From positions 744,001 through 808,000 of the forward strand of contig NZ_CP175698.1 of the NCBI RefSeq assembly GCF_046097095.1: 64,000 bases of DNA, read 5' to 3'. A model generated the notes under the pieces. That model saw only the letters and a program-made list of their open reading frames with translations, was not told the DNA's origin and ran no database searches. The position numbers were made by a program, and so were the translations under genes. Below, in pieces: positions 24,634 to 33,297 of this stretch. Within the stretch, counting starts at the first letter, position 1; each line of letters opens with the position of its first letter. The stretch is from Natrinema sp046097095. GTDB taxonomy: Archaea > Halobacteriota > Halobacteria > Halobacteriales > Natrialbaceae.

Positions 24634-26847
24634 ATGGAGTCGATCCGCGTGCTCTGCGTAGACGACGAACCGGACCGCCCGCACGCGGCCGCCGAGTTCC
24701 TCGAGCAAGCGGACATCGCCATCGAAACACAGCGAGCGACCGGCGCGAGCGACGCGCTCGAGTGCCTCGCCGAGACGGATATCGACTGTATCGTGTCGGA
24801 GTACGACCTCCCCGATCGGGACGGGTTGGCGTTACTCGAGGCCGTTCAGGCGGACTACGACGACGTGCCGTTTATCCTGTATACGGACGCGGGCTCGGAG
24901 GCGGTCGCGAGCGAGGCGATTTCGGCGGGCGTCTCCGAGTACGTCCGTAAAGGAGCCGACGGGGACGAGAGCACGACGCTGACCGATCGGGTCGTCGACG
25001 TCGTCGCGACGACGCGAGCGCGTCTCGAACGCCGGCGTCAACTCAGCGCCATCGAGACCGCCCAAGAGGGGATCGGGATCCTCGACGCCAACGGCCGATT
25101 CGTCTACGTGAACCAGGCGTACGCCGATCTCTATGGGTACGACCCTGCCGAGATGATCGGCGAGGGCTGGGAACGGCTCTACCCCGAGGGCGACGTCGCG
25201 ACCGTCCGCGACGAGATCATTCCGACGGTGATGGCGGAGGGCGACTGGCACGGGGAAACGACCGGCCTTCGGGCGGACGGGTCGACTTTCGTCGAGGCCC
25301 ACTCGCTGTCGACGACCGGTAACGGAGACCTCATTTGTACGGTTCAGGACATCTCGGGCCAGAAGGAACGGGAACGCGATCTCGAGCGATACGAGACGAT
25401 CGTCGAGGCGCTTGGCGACCCCGTCTACACGGTCGACTCGGACGGCCGATACGCGTACGTCAACGACGCCTACGCCGAGTTGACCGGCTACGAGAAAGAC
25501 GAGATTATCGGCCAGCACATCTCGTTTCTCATCGACGAGGCATCCGTCGAGCGCGGCACCGACGGCGTCCGATCGCTGCTCTCGAGCGAGACCGAGACGC
25601 GACAGCAGACTCACGAGACCATTGTCAAAACCGAGGACGGCGAACAGATTCAGTGCGAGGCGAACATCTCGCTGTTGCCGCTCGCGGACGGTCAGTACCG
25701 CGGTGTTGCCGGCGTCGTCCGCGACATCACCGAGCGCAAGGAGCGCGAGCGCGAACTCGAGGAGTACGAGACGATCCTCGAGACGATTCCCGACGAGGTG
25801 TACACGCTCGATGCGGAGGGCTATCTCACCAAAATCGTCCCGCCGATCGACACGGACCTGACGATGACGGGTCACGAACCCGCAGCCCTCGTCGGCGAAC
25901 ACGTCTCGACCGTCATGGACGACGACGATATCGCCACGGCCGAGTCGGTGATTCGCGACCTGTTGTGCTCGGACGATCGCAAACGCGCGTCCTTCGAAAT
26001 GGAAACGATCGCGAACGACGGCGGTCGGACCCCTCACGAAAACCACATCGCGATCTTGCCCTCGGACGACGGCCAGTTCCGAGGGACCGTCGGCGTCCTG
26101 CGGGATATCACCGAGCGCAAGAAGCGCGAACGCGAACTGAAGGCCCAGAACGAACGCCTCGACCGGTTCGCCAGCATCGTCTCTCACGACCTCCGAAACC
26201 CGCTGAACGTCGCGCAAGGGCGACTCGAGATCGCCCGCGAGGAGTACGACAGCGAGGACCTCGAGGTCGTCGCCTGGGCCCACGACCGAATGGCGGTGCT
26301 GATCGAGAACCTGCTGGCGGTCGCCCGCGAGCCCACTCCTGATCCGGATACCGCGCCAGTCGATCTCGCGACGGTCGCCGAGAACTGCTGGCGACACGTC
26401 GAGACGACCGAGGCGACGCTCCGACTCGAGACCGACGCCATCGTTCGAGCCGATCGCACGCGGTTCAAACAGCTCCTCGAGAACCTGATTCGTAACGCCG
26501 TCGAGCACAGCTCGGCGAGCCCTGCTTCGCACACTCAGCAAGACGGCCCCGACCACGACGGCCGGGGCGTCACGGTCACGATCGGCGAACTGGACGACGA
26601 GCGGGGGCACGGATTCTACGTCGAAGACGACGGTCCCGGCATCCCGGCCGACGAGCGCGACCGCGTCTTCGAAAGCGGGTACTCGAGTGCCAACAACGGC
26701 ACCGGACTCGGACTGGCGATCGTCGCGGAGGTCGCCAAGGCCCACGGCTGGACCGTCGCCGTCACCGACGGGGCCGACGGCGGAGCGCGGTTCGAGTTCA
26801 CCGGCGTCGACCGAGCGGACCGGGGACGTGCCGGCGGCGGAGAGTAA
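24634..26847 (+). CDS. Receiver-PAS-PAS-PAS histidine kinase
   Basis: 737 residues starting MESIRVLCVDDEPDRPHAAA; ATG 24595 would add 13. Order: receiver-like domain (1-115), three PAS domains (about 140-255, 265-380, 390-505), a HisKA dimerisation helix with phosphoacceptor His in SIVSHDLRNPLNV, and HATPase with NLIRNAVEHSS and EDDGPGIP. At the position of the receiver's phosphoacceptor Asp stands Glu56 (DCIVSEYDLPDRDG). No transmembrane span, so a cytoplasmic sensor. No response regulator is adjacent, which is usual for haloarchaeal PAS kinases. Confidence 0.88.
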   Translation: MESIRVLCVDDEPDRPHAAAEFLEQADIAIETQRATGASDALECLAETDIDCIVSEYDLPDRDGLALLEAVQADYDDVPFILYTDAGSEAVASEAISAGVSEYVRKGADGDESTTLTDRVVDVVATTRARLERRRQLSAIETAQEGIGILDANGRFVYVNQAYADLYGYDPAEMIGEGWERLYPEGDVATVRDEIIPTVMAEGDWHGETTGLRADGSTFVEAHSLSTTGNGDLICTVQDISGQKERERDLERYETIVEALGDPVYTVDSDGRYAYVNDAYAELTGYEKDEIIGQHISFLIDEASVERGTDGVRSLLSSETETRQQTHETIVKTEDGEQIQCEANISLLPLADGQYRGVAGVVRDITERKERERELEEYETILETIPDEVYTLDAEGYLTKIVPPIDTDLTMTGHEPAALVGEHVSTVMDDDDIATAESVIRDLLCSDDRKRASFEMETIANDGGRTPHENHIAILPSDDGQFRGTVGVLRDITERKKRERELKAQNERLDRFASIVSHDLRNPLNVAQGRLEIAREEYDSEDLEVVAWAHDRMAVLIENLLAVAREPTPDPDTAPVDLATVAENCWRHVETTEATLRLETDAIVRADRTRFKQLLENLIRNAVEHSSASPASHTQQDGPDHDGRGVTVTIGELDDERGHGFYVEDDGPGIPADERDRVFESGYSSANNGTGLGLAIVAEVAKAHGWTVAVTDGADGGARFEFTGVDRADRGRAGGGE

Positions 26848-26879
26848 TCCTTTTGCGGGACCCCTACACACACCCAGGT

Positions 26880-27206
26880 ATGAGCAACGATTGGCCGGTC
26901 GACCCCGACGGCGAGGAAGGTAGCGAGGGGATGCGCAAGTTCGACATGCGGATCATCGCGGACAAGGTTGACGAGGAGGAAGACTACCCGATGGACGTCG
27001 CCGAGTTCGTCGACGAATACGGCGACTATCCGATTCGGATCAACCACGAGCGCATCGTCCCGATGCGCGAGATCTTCGACTACGTCGACGCCGAGGAGTT
27101 CGAGACGATGATCGACATGCACAAGGCCGTCGGGGCGGCGATGCGTGCCGGTGACTTCTGGCAGTACCACCCGCAGGGTGCCGACCCCGAGAAGAAACAC
27201 GCCTGA
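26880..27206 (+). CDS. Conserved small haloarchaeal protein (DUF5785-like)
   Basis: 108 acidic residues starting MSNDWPVDPDGEEGSEGMRK, with a compact mixed alpha/beta core (MRIIADKVDEEEDYP; PIRINHERIVPMREIFDYV) and a conserved-looking end DFWQYHPQGADPEKKHA. No catalytic motif or signal. It starts 33 bases after the kinase stop, and the CCCACCC/TATA-poor spacer suggests possible co-transcription. Function unknown; the family name is from memory. Confidence 0.7.
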   Translation: MSNDWPVDPDGEEGSEGMRKFDMRIIADKVDEEEDYPMDVAEFVDEYGDYPIRINHERIVPMREIFDYVDAEEFETMIDMHKAVGAAMRAGDFWQYHPQGADPEKKHA

Positions 27207-27247
27207 GCCGTTTTCGAGGGATCGTCACGAATCTGGATTACGTATCA

Positions 27248-27254
27248 CTTATAC
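27248..27254 (+). promoter_or_regulatory. TATA box of GTP cyclohydrolase III
   Basis: CTTATAC centred 30 bases before GTG 27281, consistent with a leaderless transcript and with GTG as the genuine start. Confidence 0.55.
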
Positions 27255-27280
27255 GACGCCGTTCGAAAGGATCGTCCACC

Positions 27281-28042
27281 GTGACTAACACGCAGGTAAC
27301 GCTCGTTCAGATCGACAACTACGGGCCGTGGACGGTGACGCCCGAACCACGGCGAGAGGCCGACCTCCAGACCATGCAGTCGCGGCTGTACGCGGACATT
27401 TCCCAGTTCGTCGGCAACCGAGGGGGGTACACCTTTTTCACCCGCTTCGACAACATGATCGCCGTCACCAACGGCTGCTCGTTCGAGGACCACGCGCTTC
27501 TCCAGGAATCGGTCGGCAACCGCTATCCGGTGACGCTCAGCCTCGGCGTCGCGACCGGGACGAGTCCCGTCCAAGCGCTATCCGACGCGACCGAGCGCCT
27601 GCAAGACGCCGGCAGCGCCCAGGACAAGGACCGCCGGGAGTGTCTCGAGGGTCGAGTCATCGATGACGAGTATCGAACCGACGAGGACGTCCAGATCGCC
27701 CACTTCGACGTGATCAACGCGACCGGCAACTACACGGACGAACTCAACGCCTTCGACACCTTCATCGAGATCGAGCAGGGCTACGCGGAACTGATGCGCC
27801 ACATGCGCTACGCCCACGACAGCCTCTCCTTTTTCGTCGGCGGCGACAACGTCATCGTCGTTTGTCCCGACCTCGAGAAAACGGACTACGAAGAGGCGAT
27901 CCACCACGTCGAGGAGGCCGTCGACGTCGAGATGCAGGTCGGCGTCGGCCGCGGAAAAAGCGCCCACGAGGCCGGCTACGCCGCCAAACATGCCCTCGAG
28001 ACCTGCCGGGCCGACGGGATCAGAGTCGAACTCGAGCGGTAG
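27281..28042 (+). CDS. gch3: GTP cyclohydrolase III
   Basis: 253 residues from GTG 27281, about the usual length. It opens TNTQVTLVQIDNYGPWTVTP and shows YADISQFVGNRGGYTFFTRFDNM and HDSLSFFVGGDNVIVVCPDL, the two ferredoxin-like/palm half-domains related to GGDEF cyclases. The enzyme converts GTP to 2-amino-5-formylamino-6-ribosylaminopyrimidinone phosphate, the first archaeal step to riboflavin and F420. A creatininase-family protein, the family of the next enzyme ArfB, is encoded at 45314. Confidence 0.92.
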   Translation: MTNTQVTLVQIDNYGPWTVTPEPRREADLQTMQSRLYADISQFVGNRGGYTFFTRFDNMIAVTNGCSFEDHALLQESVGNRYPVTLSLGVATGTSPVQALSDATERLQDAGSAQDKDRRECLEGRVIDDEYRTDEDVQIAHFDVINATGNYTDELNAFDTFIEIEQGYAELMRHMRYAHDSLSFFVGGDNVIVVCPDLEKTDYEEAIHHVEEAVDVEMQVGVGRGKSAHEAGYAAKHALETCRADGIRVELER

Positions 28043-28103
28043 ACGACCCGAAACCCGGAGACAGGAACTTCGCCGCCGTCTCGCTTAAGTGTAGCGGGGG
28101 TAG

Positions 28104-28110
28104 CTTTTAG
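28104..28110 (+). promoter_or_regulatory. TATA box of the CBS protein gene
   Basis: CTTTTAG centred 28 bases before ATG 28135. It indicates a leaderless transcript. Confidence 0.45.
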
Positions 28111-28134
28111 CCCGTTCGTGCTATCAATTCACAC

Positions 28135-28743
28135 ATGGAATCGGAACTGTCCGTCAGGGACGTCCTGACGAACGAGTACGTCGGCGTCAGCGAATCCGAC
28201 AGCATCCTCGAGACCGTCCGGCTCATGCGCGAGGAGCGAACGAGTTGCGCGCTGGTCGTTCGCGGGACCGACCCGGTCGGGATCGTGACGGAGTGGGATG
28301 TCCTCGGACTCGTCGCCGACGAAGACGACCCCGCCGGCACGACCGTCGAGGAAGCGATGACGGCGCCGGTCATCGCCGTCGGTCCCGATCGCTCGCTCAC
28401 CGACGTCGCCACGACGATGGCCCGCCAGAACATCCGCAACGTCGTTGTCGAGGACGAGGACGGACTCGTCGGGCTGGTCACCCAGCGCGACGTCATCGCC
28501 GCCGCGGGCTCGTTCCGGGCGACGATGACCCCCGTTCGCTCGTCCGAGCCGCCGCTCGATCGCGACCGCGAGGTCGCCGATGCAACGACGGCCCGCGCGA
28601 CCGAGGCGGACGACGCCCGGCTCGTCCCGAACGGCGGCGACGAGTACACGACCCAGGGAGTCTGCGAGGCCTGCGGCTCGCTCGCCGACGCGTTATGGGA
28701 CGCCAACGGCCAGCTGGTCTGTGCCGACTGCCGGACGGTGTGA
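28135..28743 (+). CDS. CBS-pair protein with C-terminal zinc ribbon
   Basis: 202 residues: two CBS motifs (about 7-60, VRDVLTNEYVGVSESDSI; about 70-125, VEEAMTAPVIAVGPDRS), a variable acidic linker, and a C-terminal zinc ribbon VCEACGSLADALW...LVCADCRTV with two CxxC pairs. CBS pairs usually sense adenosyl ligands; the zinc ribbon suggests contact with a protein or nucleic acid. Likely a cytoplasmic energy-state regulator, target unknown. It is followed by pgk on the same strand. Confidence 0.85.
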   Translation: MESELSVRDVLTNEYVGVSESDSILETVRLMREERTSCALVVRGTDPVGIVTEWDVLGLVADEDDPAGTTVEEAMTAPVIAVGPDRSLTDVATTMARQNIRNVVVEDEDGLVGLVTQRDVIAAAGSFRATMTPVRSSEPPLDRDREVADATTARATEADDARLVPNGGDEYTTQGVCEACGSLADALWDANGQLVCADCRTV

Positions 28744-28844
28744 TCGACACCGGTCGTTCAGCCGCAGTCGCCGTGCCACCGGCCCACCGAACGCTATCTC
28801 TCCGATAGAAAGACCTTTCGGGTGGCGCGGTGGAGGGGCCGGTA

Positions 28845-30065
28845 ATGATCGAGACCCTCGACGACCTGGACGTCGACGGGACTACCGTCGGTGTTCGCGT
28901 CGACGTCAATAGTCCGATCGATGACGGGACGCTCGCGGACGACGCCCGGCTGCGCGCCCACGTCGACACGCTCTCCGAACTGCTCGAGCGAGGCGGACGG
29001 GTCGCCGTCCTCGCCCATCAGGGCCGGCCCGGCGGTGACGATTTCGCCACTCTCGAACCCCACGCAGACCGCCTCTCGAACCTGCTCGGCCGACCGGTCG
29101 ACTACGTGGACGCGACCTTCTCTGCGGCCGCTCGCGACGCGATCAGCGACCTCGAAAACGGCGACTGCCTCGTCCTCGAGAACACGCGCTTCTACAGCGA
29201 GGAATACATGGAGTTCGACCCGGAGCGAGCCGCTCAGACCCACCTCGTTGAGGGGCTCGAGTCCGTCCTCGACGCCTACGTCAACGACGCCTTCGCTGCG
29301 GCCCACCGCTCACAGCCCTCGCTGGTCGGCCTCCCGACCGTCCTGCCGAGCTACGCCGGCCGCGTCATGGAGGCGGAACTCGACGTGCTCGGCACCATCG
29401 AGGAGACCGCCGAACCCCGCGTCTACGTCCTCGGCGGCGCGAAGGTTCCCGACTCGATCGACGTCGCCTGGTCCGTCTTGGAGAAGGGACTGGCCGATCA
29501 CGTCCTCACCGCCGGCGTCGTCGGCAACGTCTTCCTCATCGCCGACGGCGTCGACCTGGGCGACGAGAGCTCCGATTTCATCTACGATCAGGGCTACTGG
29601 GACGAGATCGACCGCGCCGCCGATCTGCTCGACGCCTACGGCGATCGGATCGCGCTCCCGCGAGACGTCGCCGTCGACCGCGATGACGAGCGCCACGAAC
29701 TCGGCGTCAACGCTCTCCCGCCCGAGGACGGCGAGTCCGCGATGGACATCGGGGACTCGACGCTCGACTACTACCAGCGGATCCTCGACGACGCGGAGAC
29801 AGTCATCCTCAACGGCCCTGCCGGCGTCTTCGAGGACGAGCGCTTCCGAACGGGGACCCGCCGGCTGTTCGACGCAGCGACCGACAACCCCACGAGCATC
29901 GTCGGCGGCGGCGACACGGCCTCCGCGCTGCGCACGCTCGGCGTCGAGGGCTTCTCCCACGTCAGCACCGGTGGCGGGGCCGCCCTGCGGATGCTCACCG
30001 CCGAATCGCTCCCCGCCGTGACTGCCCTCGAGAATGCCCCACGACAGCCCGCGGCCGACGATTGA
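28845..30065 (+). CDS. pgk: Phosphoglycerate kinase
   Basis: 406 residues from ATG 28845; a GTG at 28830 is also in frame but less likely. The N-domain substrate motif GVRVDVNSPID, QGRPGG, the ENTRFYSEE block, and the C-domain nucleotide site with LNGPAGVFED and VGGGDTASALR are intact. It interconverts 1,3-bisphosphoglycerate + ADP with 3-phosphoglycerate + ATP in glycolysis and gluconeogenesis. The end overlaps the GNAT gene by 32 bases, so the two are likely transcribed together. Confidence 0.96.
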   Translation: MIETLDDLDVDGTTVGVRVDVNSPIDDGTLADDARLRAHVDTLSELLERGGRVAVLAHQGRPGGDDFATLEPHADRLSNLLGRPVDYVDATFSAAARDAISDLENGDCLVLENTRFYSEEYMEFDPERAAQTHLVEGLESVLDAYVNDAFAAAHRSQPSLVGLPTVLPSYAGRVMEAELDVLGTIEETAEPRVYVLGGAKVPDSIDVAWSVLEKGLADHVLTAGVVGNVFLIADGVDLGDESSDFIYDQGYWDEIDRAADLLDAYGDRIALPRDVAVDRDDERHELGVNALPPEDGESAMDIGDSTLDYYQRILDDAETVILNGPAGVFEDERFRTGTRRLFDAATDNPTSIVGGGDTASALRTLGVEGFSHVSTGGGAALRMLTAESLPAVTALENAPRQPAADD

Positions 30066-30549
30066 GCTCGCCTCGCGGGACGACCTCGATGCCCTCGCGG
30101 ACCTCTGGGTCGACCTCGCCCGCGATCAGCGCCGGCACGAATCGGCCGTCCGCCCCGACGCGAACCGCGAGGCGATGCGAGAGACGCTCGGTGCGTATCT
30201 GGTCACCGACGGCCTCCTCGTTGCCCGCCTCGGCGGCACGATCGTCGGCTTCGTCTCCGTATCGATCGAACAGGGAACCCTCGAGCTCGACACCACGCGC
30301 GGCCTGCTCTCGAACATCTACGTCCGACCGGCGTACCGAGGCCGCGGAATCGGTACCGCCTTGCTCGAGGCCGCCGAGGAGTCACTCGCCGACCGCGGCG
30401 TCGACACGATGTTGCTCGAGGTGATGGCCGACAACGAGGCCGCCCGACGGTTCTACCGCCGTCACGGCTACGACGAGTTTAGGGTGACGATGTCTCGCTC
30501 GCTCGGCGACCCGGACGAAAACGATACACACTCAAAGGAGGACGGCTAA
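30034..30549 (+). CDS. GNAT N-acetyltransferase
   Basis: 171 residues starting MPHDSPRPTIELASRDDLDA. The acetyl-CoA loop reads YRGRGIGTALLEAA, preceded by strand LLSNIYVRPA and followed by MADNEAARRFYRRHGY, the standard GNAT order. The acceptor cannot be told from sequence. It begins inside the pgk end and precedes tRNA-Thr. Confidence 0.85.
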   Translation: MPHDSPRPTIELASRDDLDALADLWVDLARDQRRHESAVRPDANREAMRETLGAYLVTDGLLVARLGGTIVGFVSVSIEQGTLELDTTRGLLSNIYVRPAYRGRGIGTALLEAAEESLADRGVDTMLLEVMADNEAARRFYRRHGYDEFRVTMSRSLGDPDENDTHSKEDG

Positions 30550-30561
30550 CCCACGGCTTGC

Positions 30562-30635
30562 GCCAGGGGAGCATGGGCGGTTCATGCACTCGACTTGTAA
30601 TCGAGACTTCGTGGGTTCAAATCCCACCCCTGGCT
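30562..30635 (+). tRNA. trnT: tRNA-Thr (anticodon UGU)
   Basis: Acceptor GCCAGGG pairs with CCCTGGC, with T as discriminator at 30635. The anticodon stem CTCGA/TCGAG encloses CTTGTAA with anticodon TGT. The T-arm GTGGG TTCAAAT CCCAC is perfect. 74 bases, no intron, CCA not encoded. Confidence 0.96.
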
Positions 30636-30929
30636 TGAATCCTTAGATTCAAAGCTCCTCTCTCCTAGATTCGAATCTCCGGCAGCCCAGGACAAGCAAC
30701 GACCAGAACCGCCGGTTCAAAGCTCGTTCGTCTCGGAGGCTGAAAGGGACGAGACGTCGTGCGCTACAAGAGATCGTTGCAAACGGACGACGAATCGACA
30801 AAGCGGGTGTTTCGGCGTGAACGCCGAATCTCCCTATCTGACCACACAACGGTTTCGGGCGCGAACGCCGAAACTCGTTCCATCTGCGCTCTCAACGGCC
30901 TTCATCGGGTGTCCGCTGATGCGTATCTG

Positions 30930-31292
30930 TTAGTCCCAGCGATAACTGACGTTCGAGTCAATTTCCTTGTCGATGAAATCAGAGTCATCACAGGATCCCT
31001 GGTACATGTAAATGTCCTTATTGGAGCCGGTCCAGCCGTCGGTGACCTCGCCAGAGACTCGGGTTGTGCTGCCCTTATCCTCCACGTCATCATCGTAGAA
31101 TTCGTGGTTGGTCTTCTCGACAGTCCCGTCGTCAATCACGATATTGTACTGGCCGCGACCGCCTTCGGAGTAGACAACGAGCCGGCACTCGGCGGCAGCG
31201 GCCGAGCCAGCCAGCACCGAAGCGCCTCCTGCACCGACAGCGGTCGTCAGAGCGCTTTTCTTCAGGATCGATCGTCGAGTCAATTGTGACAT
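30930..31292 (-). CDS. Tat-secreted small acidic protein
   Basis: 120 residues. N-terminus MSQLTRRSILKKSALTTAVG is a Tat signal ending at ASVLAGSAAAA; the mature part of about 85 residues is acidic, with two cysteines (AECRLVV and GSCDDSDF) that could form a disulfide and several beta strands. No family recognised. It lies within the AT-richer segment next to tRNA-Thr, beside a transposase relic, so it may be cargo of a lost element. The 294 bases between the tRNA and this gene contain no gene I can support. Confidence 0.65.
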   Translation of the reverse strand: MSQLTRRSILKKSALTTAVGAGGASVLAGSAAAAECRLVVYSEGGRGQYNIVIDDGTVEKTNHEFYDDDVEDKGSTTRVSGEVTDGWTGSNKDIYMYQGSCDDSDFIDKEIDSNVSYRWD

Positions 31293-31440
31293 GCAACGAT
31301 CACTTTATTTCTGATGGGGATAAAACTAATAGTAATTCTCAATGGTTGCAATACATGGTAATGAATTAGTTTAGGTTGACTCTGTTGAAATCCTCAAACA
31401 TCAGTGATGTAGCGATCCTCCTCGGCGACAAGGAGACGAC

Positions 31441-31560
31441 GATCAAGCAATTCGAGCGTTAGTTCGTGAAATTGGTGTTCGTCCGCTCATCACGCACCGC
31501 GAATTTCCGTCGCTCCACAGGGCGTGGAACGCTCGGCTGGACGCCGACTTCTACGAATAG
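31441..31560 (+). pseudogene. Transposase C-terminal relic (IS5/ISH-like)
   Basis: In frame from 31441: DQAIRALVREIGVRPLITHR then EFPSLHRAWNARLDADFYE and stop. This matches the conserved end of haloarchaeal DDE transposases, just before the usual RR-S motif with the catalytic Glu, which is absent. Upstream, LGDK (31423-31434) continues the match in a shifted frame. The CTCTGTTGAAATCC at 31380-31393 resembles an IS terminal sequence. The element is too decayed to move. Confidence 0.65.
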
Positions 31561-31600
31561 CACGGAACGTCCCGCTAAAAAGAAAGACGGGGTGTCCGGA

Positions 31601-31729
31601 TCAGAACGGGAGCGACCACTTGTGGTCACAATTTGGACAGACGAAGTCCGCGATTGCCTCTCCGTCAGAGGCATACTTCGCGACCCGCTCCCCTAGCTCG
31701 TTATCACAATTCGGACAGCGAGCCAACAT
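31601..31729 (-). CDS. 42-residue zinc ribbon microprotein
   Basis: MLARCPNCDNELGERVAKYA...FVCPNCDHKWSLPF: two perfect CPNC knuckles about 29 residues apart make a TFIIS-like zinc ribbon. It is too regular to be chance. Possible roles include nucleic-acid or protein binding; none is known. It lies between the transposase relic and a second zinc microprotein, same strand. Confidence 0.65.
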   Translation of the reverse strand: MLARCPNCDNELGERVAKYASDGEAIADFVCPNCDHKWSLPF

Positions 31730-31917
31730 CCAGCAAGTCACCACTAGCGTCCTGAGACGAATCAGTCTGGGCCCTCATTGTATTGTGTGTCTGAGTTTTG
31801 ATGTTTGGTTATCATCCGTCGGTACGATCCCAGCACCCGGTAAAGACGGTCACTAACCGACTCCACTCAGGAATCTTTACGAACAAGAGGGGCTATGTCA
31901 GTTGAGATCAGTCTACG

Positions 31918-32070
31918 TCACCTTCGCACTCGGAAGTCCTTCGACCCGCAGGAACAGACTGCTGTTCCAATAGGGCGGATGCTCCCGTCCAAGCATTCTT
32001 TCGCTGCGTACGCCGCCCCGCAGCGAACACACACGGCCACAACGCGGTTGTGGTCGCGCACGGTGATCAC
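31918..32070 (-). CDS. 50-residue zinc ribbon microprotein
   Basis: From GTG 32070: ITVRDHNRVVAVCVRCGAAY, then AVCSCGSKDFRVRR at the end. Cysteine pairs CVRC and CSC form a zinc-ribbon-like fold. The coding-like frame extends upstream (PYPEWSE) to a stop without ATG, so the true start is uncertain. It is the second small zinc protein in this presumed element. Confidence 0.5.
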   Translation of the reverse strand: MITVRDHNRVVAVCVRCGAAYAAKECLDGSIRPIGTAVCSCGSKDFRVRR

Positions 32071-32604
32071 CTCACTCCACTCAGGGTACGGAATTCACTT
32101 CAACGCTTGTACGAGCGAATAGAAACGTCGTCCAAGAGAGACAGTCATCTTCGATTGTTCGTCATCCATCGGTACTGATCGAGACGGAAGGGGCGCTGTG
32201 AGCGCCGGCGGAGTTCCTCGGGCAATGCGCCCGATACCCGTGAGAGCGCAGTGTTACTGCGACCGTGTTCGAATTCCACCGCTGGTTCTCCGGTCACCGG
32301 TATCGCGAGGGGCCGGTACACCGGGCCGAACGCAGTGTAACAGGCCGATTCCAAGTTCGTTAGAATCGAAGAGAAGTTGATAACCGTCGCGCCGAACGTG
32401 TTTACTGTCGCGTTACCCACTGCGCGACAGCGATCCAATCAACACCTACCTGACCCCTTGTCCCAGCCTCGTCCGGCAACGGTCGTCCCCCCGGCCTGCC
32501 GGGCGCTTTTCTGGTTTCGAGATGACGCCTCGAGCGGGCACGCTCCCGATTCGAGCCGTCGCGAACTGCGACGAACCGAACGTGACGAACGCGTCCCGCT
32601 TGGC
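32071..32604. other. Intergenic region with degenerate tRNA-Thr end
   Basis: 534 bases. It contains the tRNA-Thr-like sequence at 32267-32287 and GCAGTGTTACTGC/GCAGTGTAAC words around 32250 and 32331. A 97-codon frame on the minus strand (32145-32438) has no recognisable product and weak bias. I see no supported gene. Confidence 0.4.
32267..32287 (+). repeat. Degenerate copy of the tRNA-Thr 3' end (att-like)
   Basis: GTTCGAATTCCACCGCTGG plus two bases matches the tRNA-Thr T-loop to acceptor end at 17 of 21 positions. It lies 1.65 kb from the tRNA in the same orientation, as an attR/attL partner would. Confidence 0.4.
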
Positions 32605-33297
32605 TCACTCGAGGCGCTGGCTCGCGTTCGCGACCACGTCGAGGCCTGGACTGTAGTAGCGGACGGGGGCCGAGTCGGGGGACGCAAAGCCGTCCGCGGC
32701 CAACAGCGTGTTGGTCTCGACGGTGGCGGTCGCCGGGGACAGCGTCCACGGGTCGTGGTCGACGTCCGTGTATCGAAGCGAGCCGTCGGGTGCCTCCGTG
32801 TAGAACCGGTAGCGCTCGACGAGGAACGCCGCCAGCGGATCGTCGGGGGCCGAAAACGGCTCGCCGGAGGGCCGGTAGGTGGCCTCGTAGCGGGCGGGTC
32901 GTGCACCGGGGTGATACCGCCGGCTCTCGAACGCGACGCCGCCGTCGGCCCGAGACAGCGAGATGCGAGCGTAGTAGTACGGCAAATGATGGAACAGCCG
33001 CGCTCCGGCGACGCTTGCCACTCCCTGTGCGTCGAGGCTGAAGAAGTAGACGCTCGGGACGCCGTCGCGCGTGACGTACGTTCTGACATTGATCTCCGGC
33101 AGCGAAACGCCGGCCCACTCGGGGAGTCCCCGCGGCCGGACGTCGACGTTCGTAAAGGGGATCACCGAAAGCCACGCGGAGCCGTCGTAGGTGTCGGCCT
33201 CGAGCGCATCGGGAAGTCGCGCGTTCATCTCGGCGGGGTCGACCGGCCAGTTTTCGAACAGGAGGTTTCGCCACCCCATCGCCAGCGGAAGGACCAT
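32605..33297 (-). CDS. YqjF/DUF2071 family protein
   Basis: 230 residues starting MVLPLAMGWRNLLFENWPVD, close to the family norm. Hallmarks: the GWRNLLFENWPVDP opening, AWLSVIPFTNVDVRPRG, and VRTYVTRDGVPSVYFFSLDA. The acetoacetate-decarboxylase-like fold is expected, but no catalytic Lys can be assigned. Function unknown. The upstream 441-base gap holds no gene. Confidence 0.85.
   Translation of the reverse strand: MVLPLAMGWRNLLFENWPVDPAEMNARLPDALEADTYDGSAWLSVIPFTNVDVRPRGLPEWAGVSLPEINVRTYVTRDGVPSVYFFSLDAQGVASVAGARLFHHLPYYYARISLSRADGGVAFESRRYHPGARPARYEATYRPSGEPFSAPDDPLAAFLVERYRFYTEAPDGSLRYTDVDHDPWTLSPATATVETNTLLAADGFASPDSAPVRYYSPGLDVVANASQRLE

Noticed and set aside
24832..26871. 679-codon minus-strand frame opposite the PAS kinase
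   Set aside because: The plus strand carries the full kinase domain order; the antisense product is low-complexity Val/Asp/Arg.
32145..32438. 97-codon minus-strand frame in the tRNA-Thr element
   Set aside because: No recognisable domain, weak codon bias, and it overlaps the degenerate tRNA end; kept only as part of the gap note.
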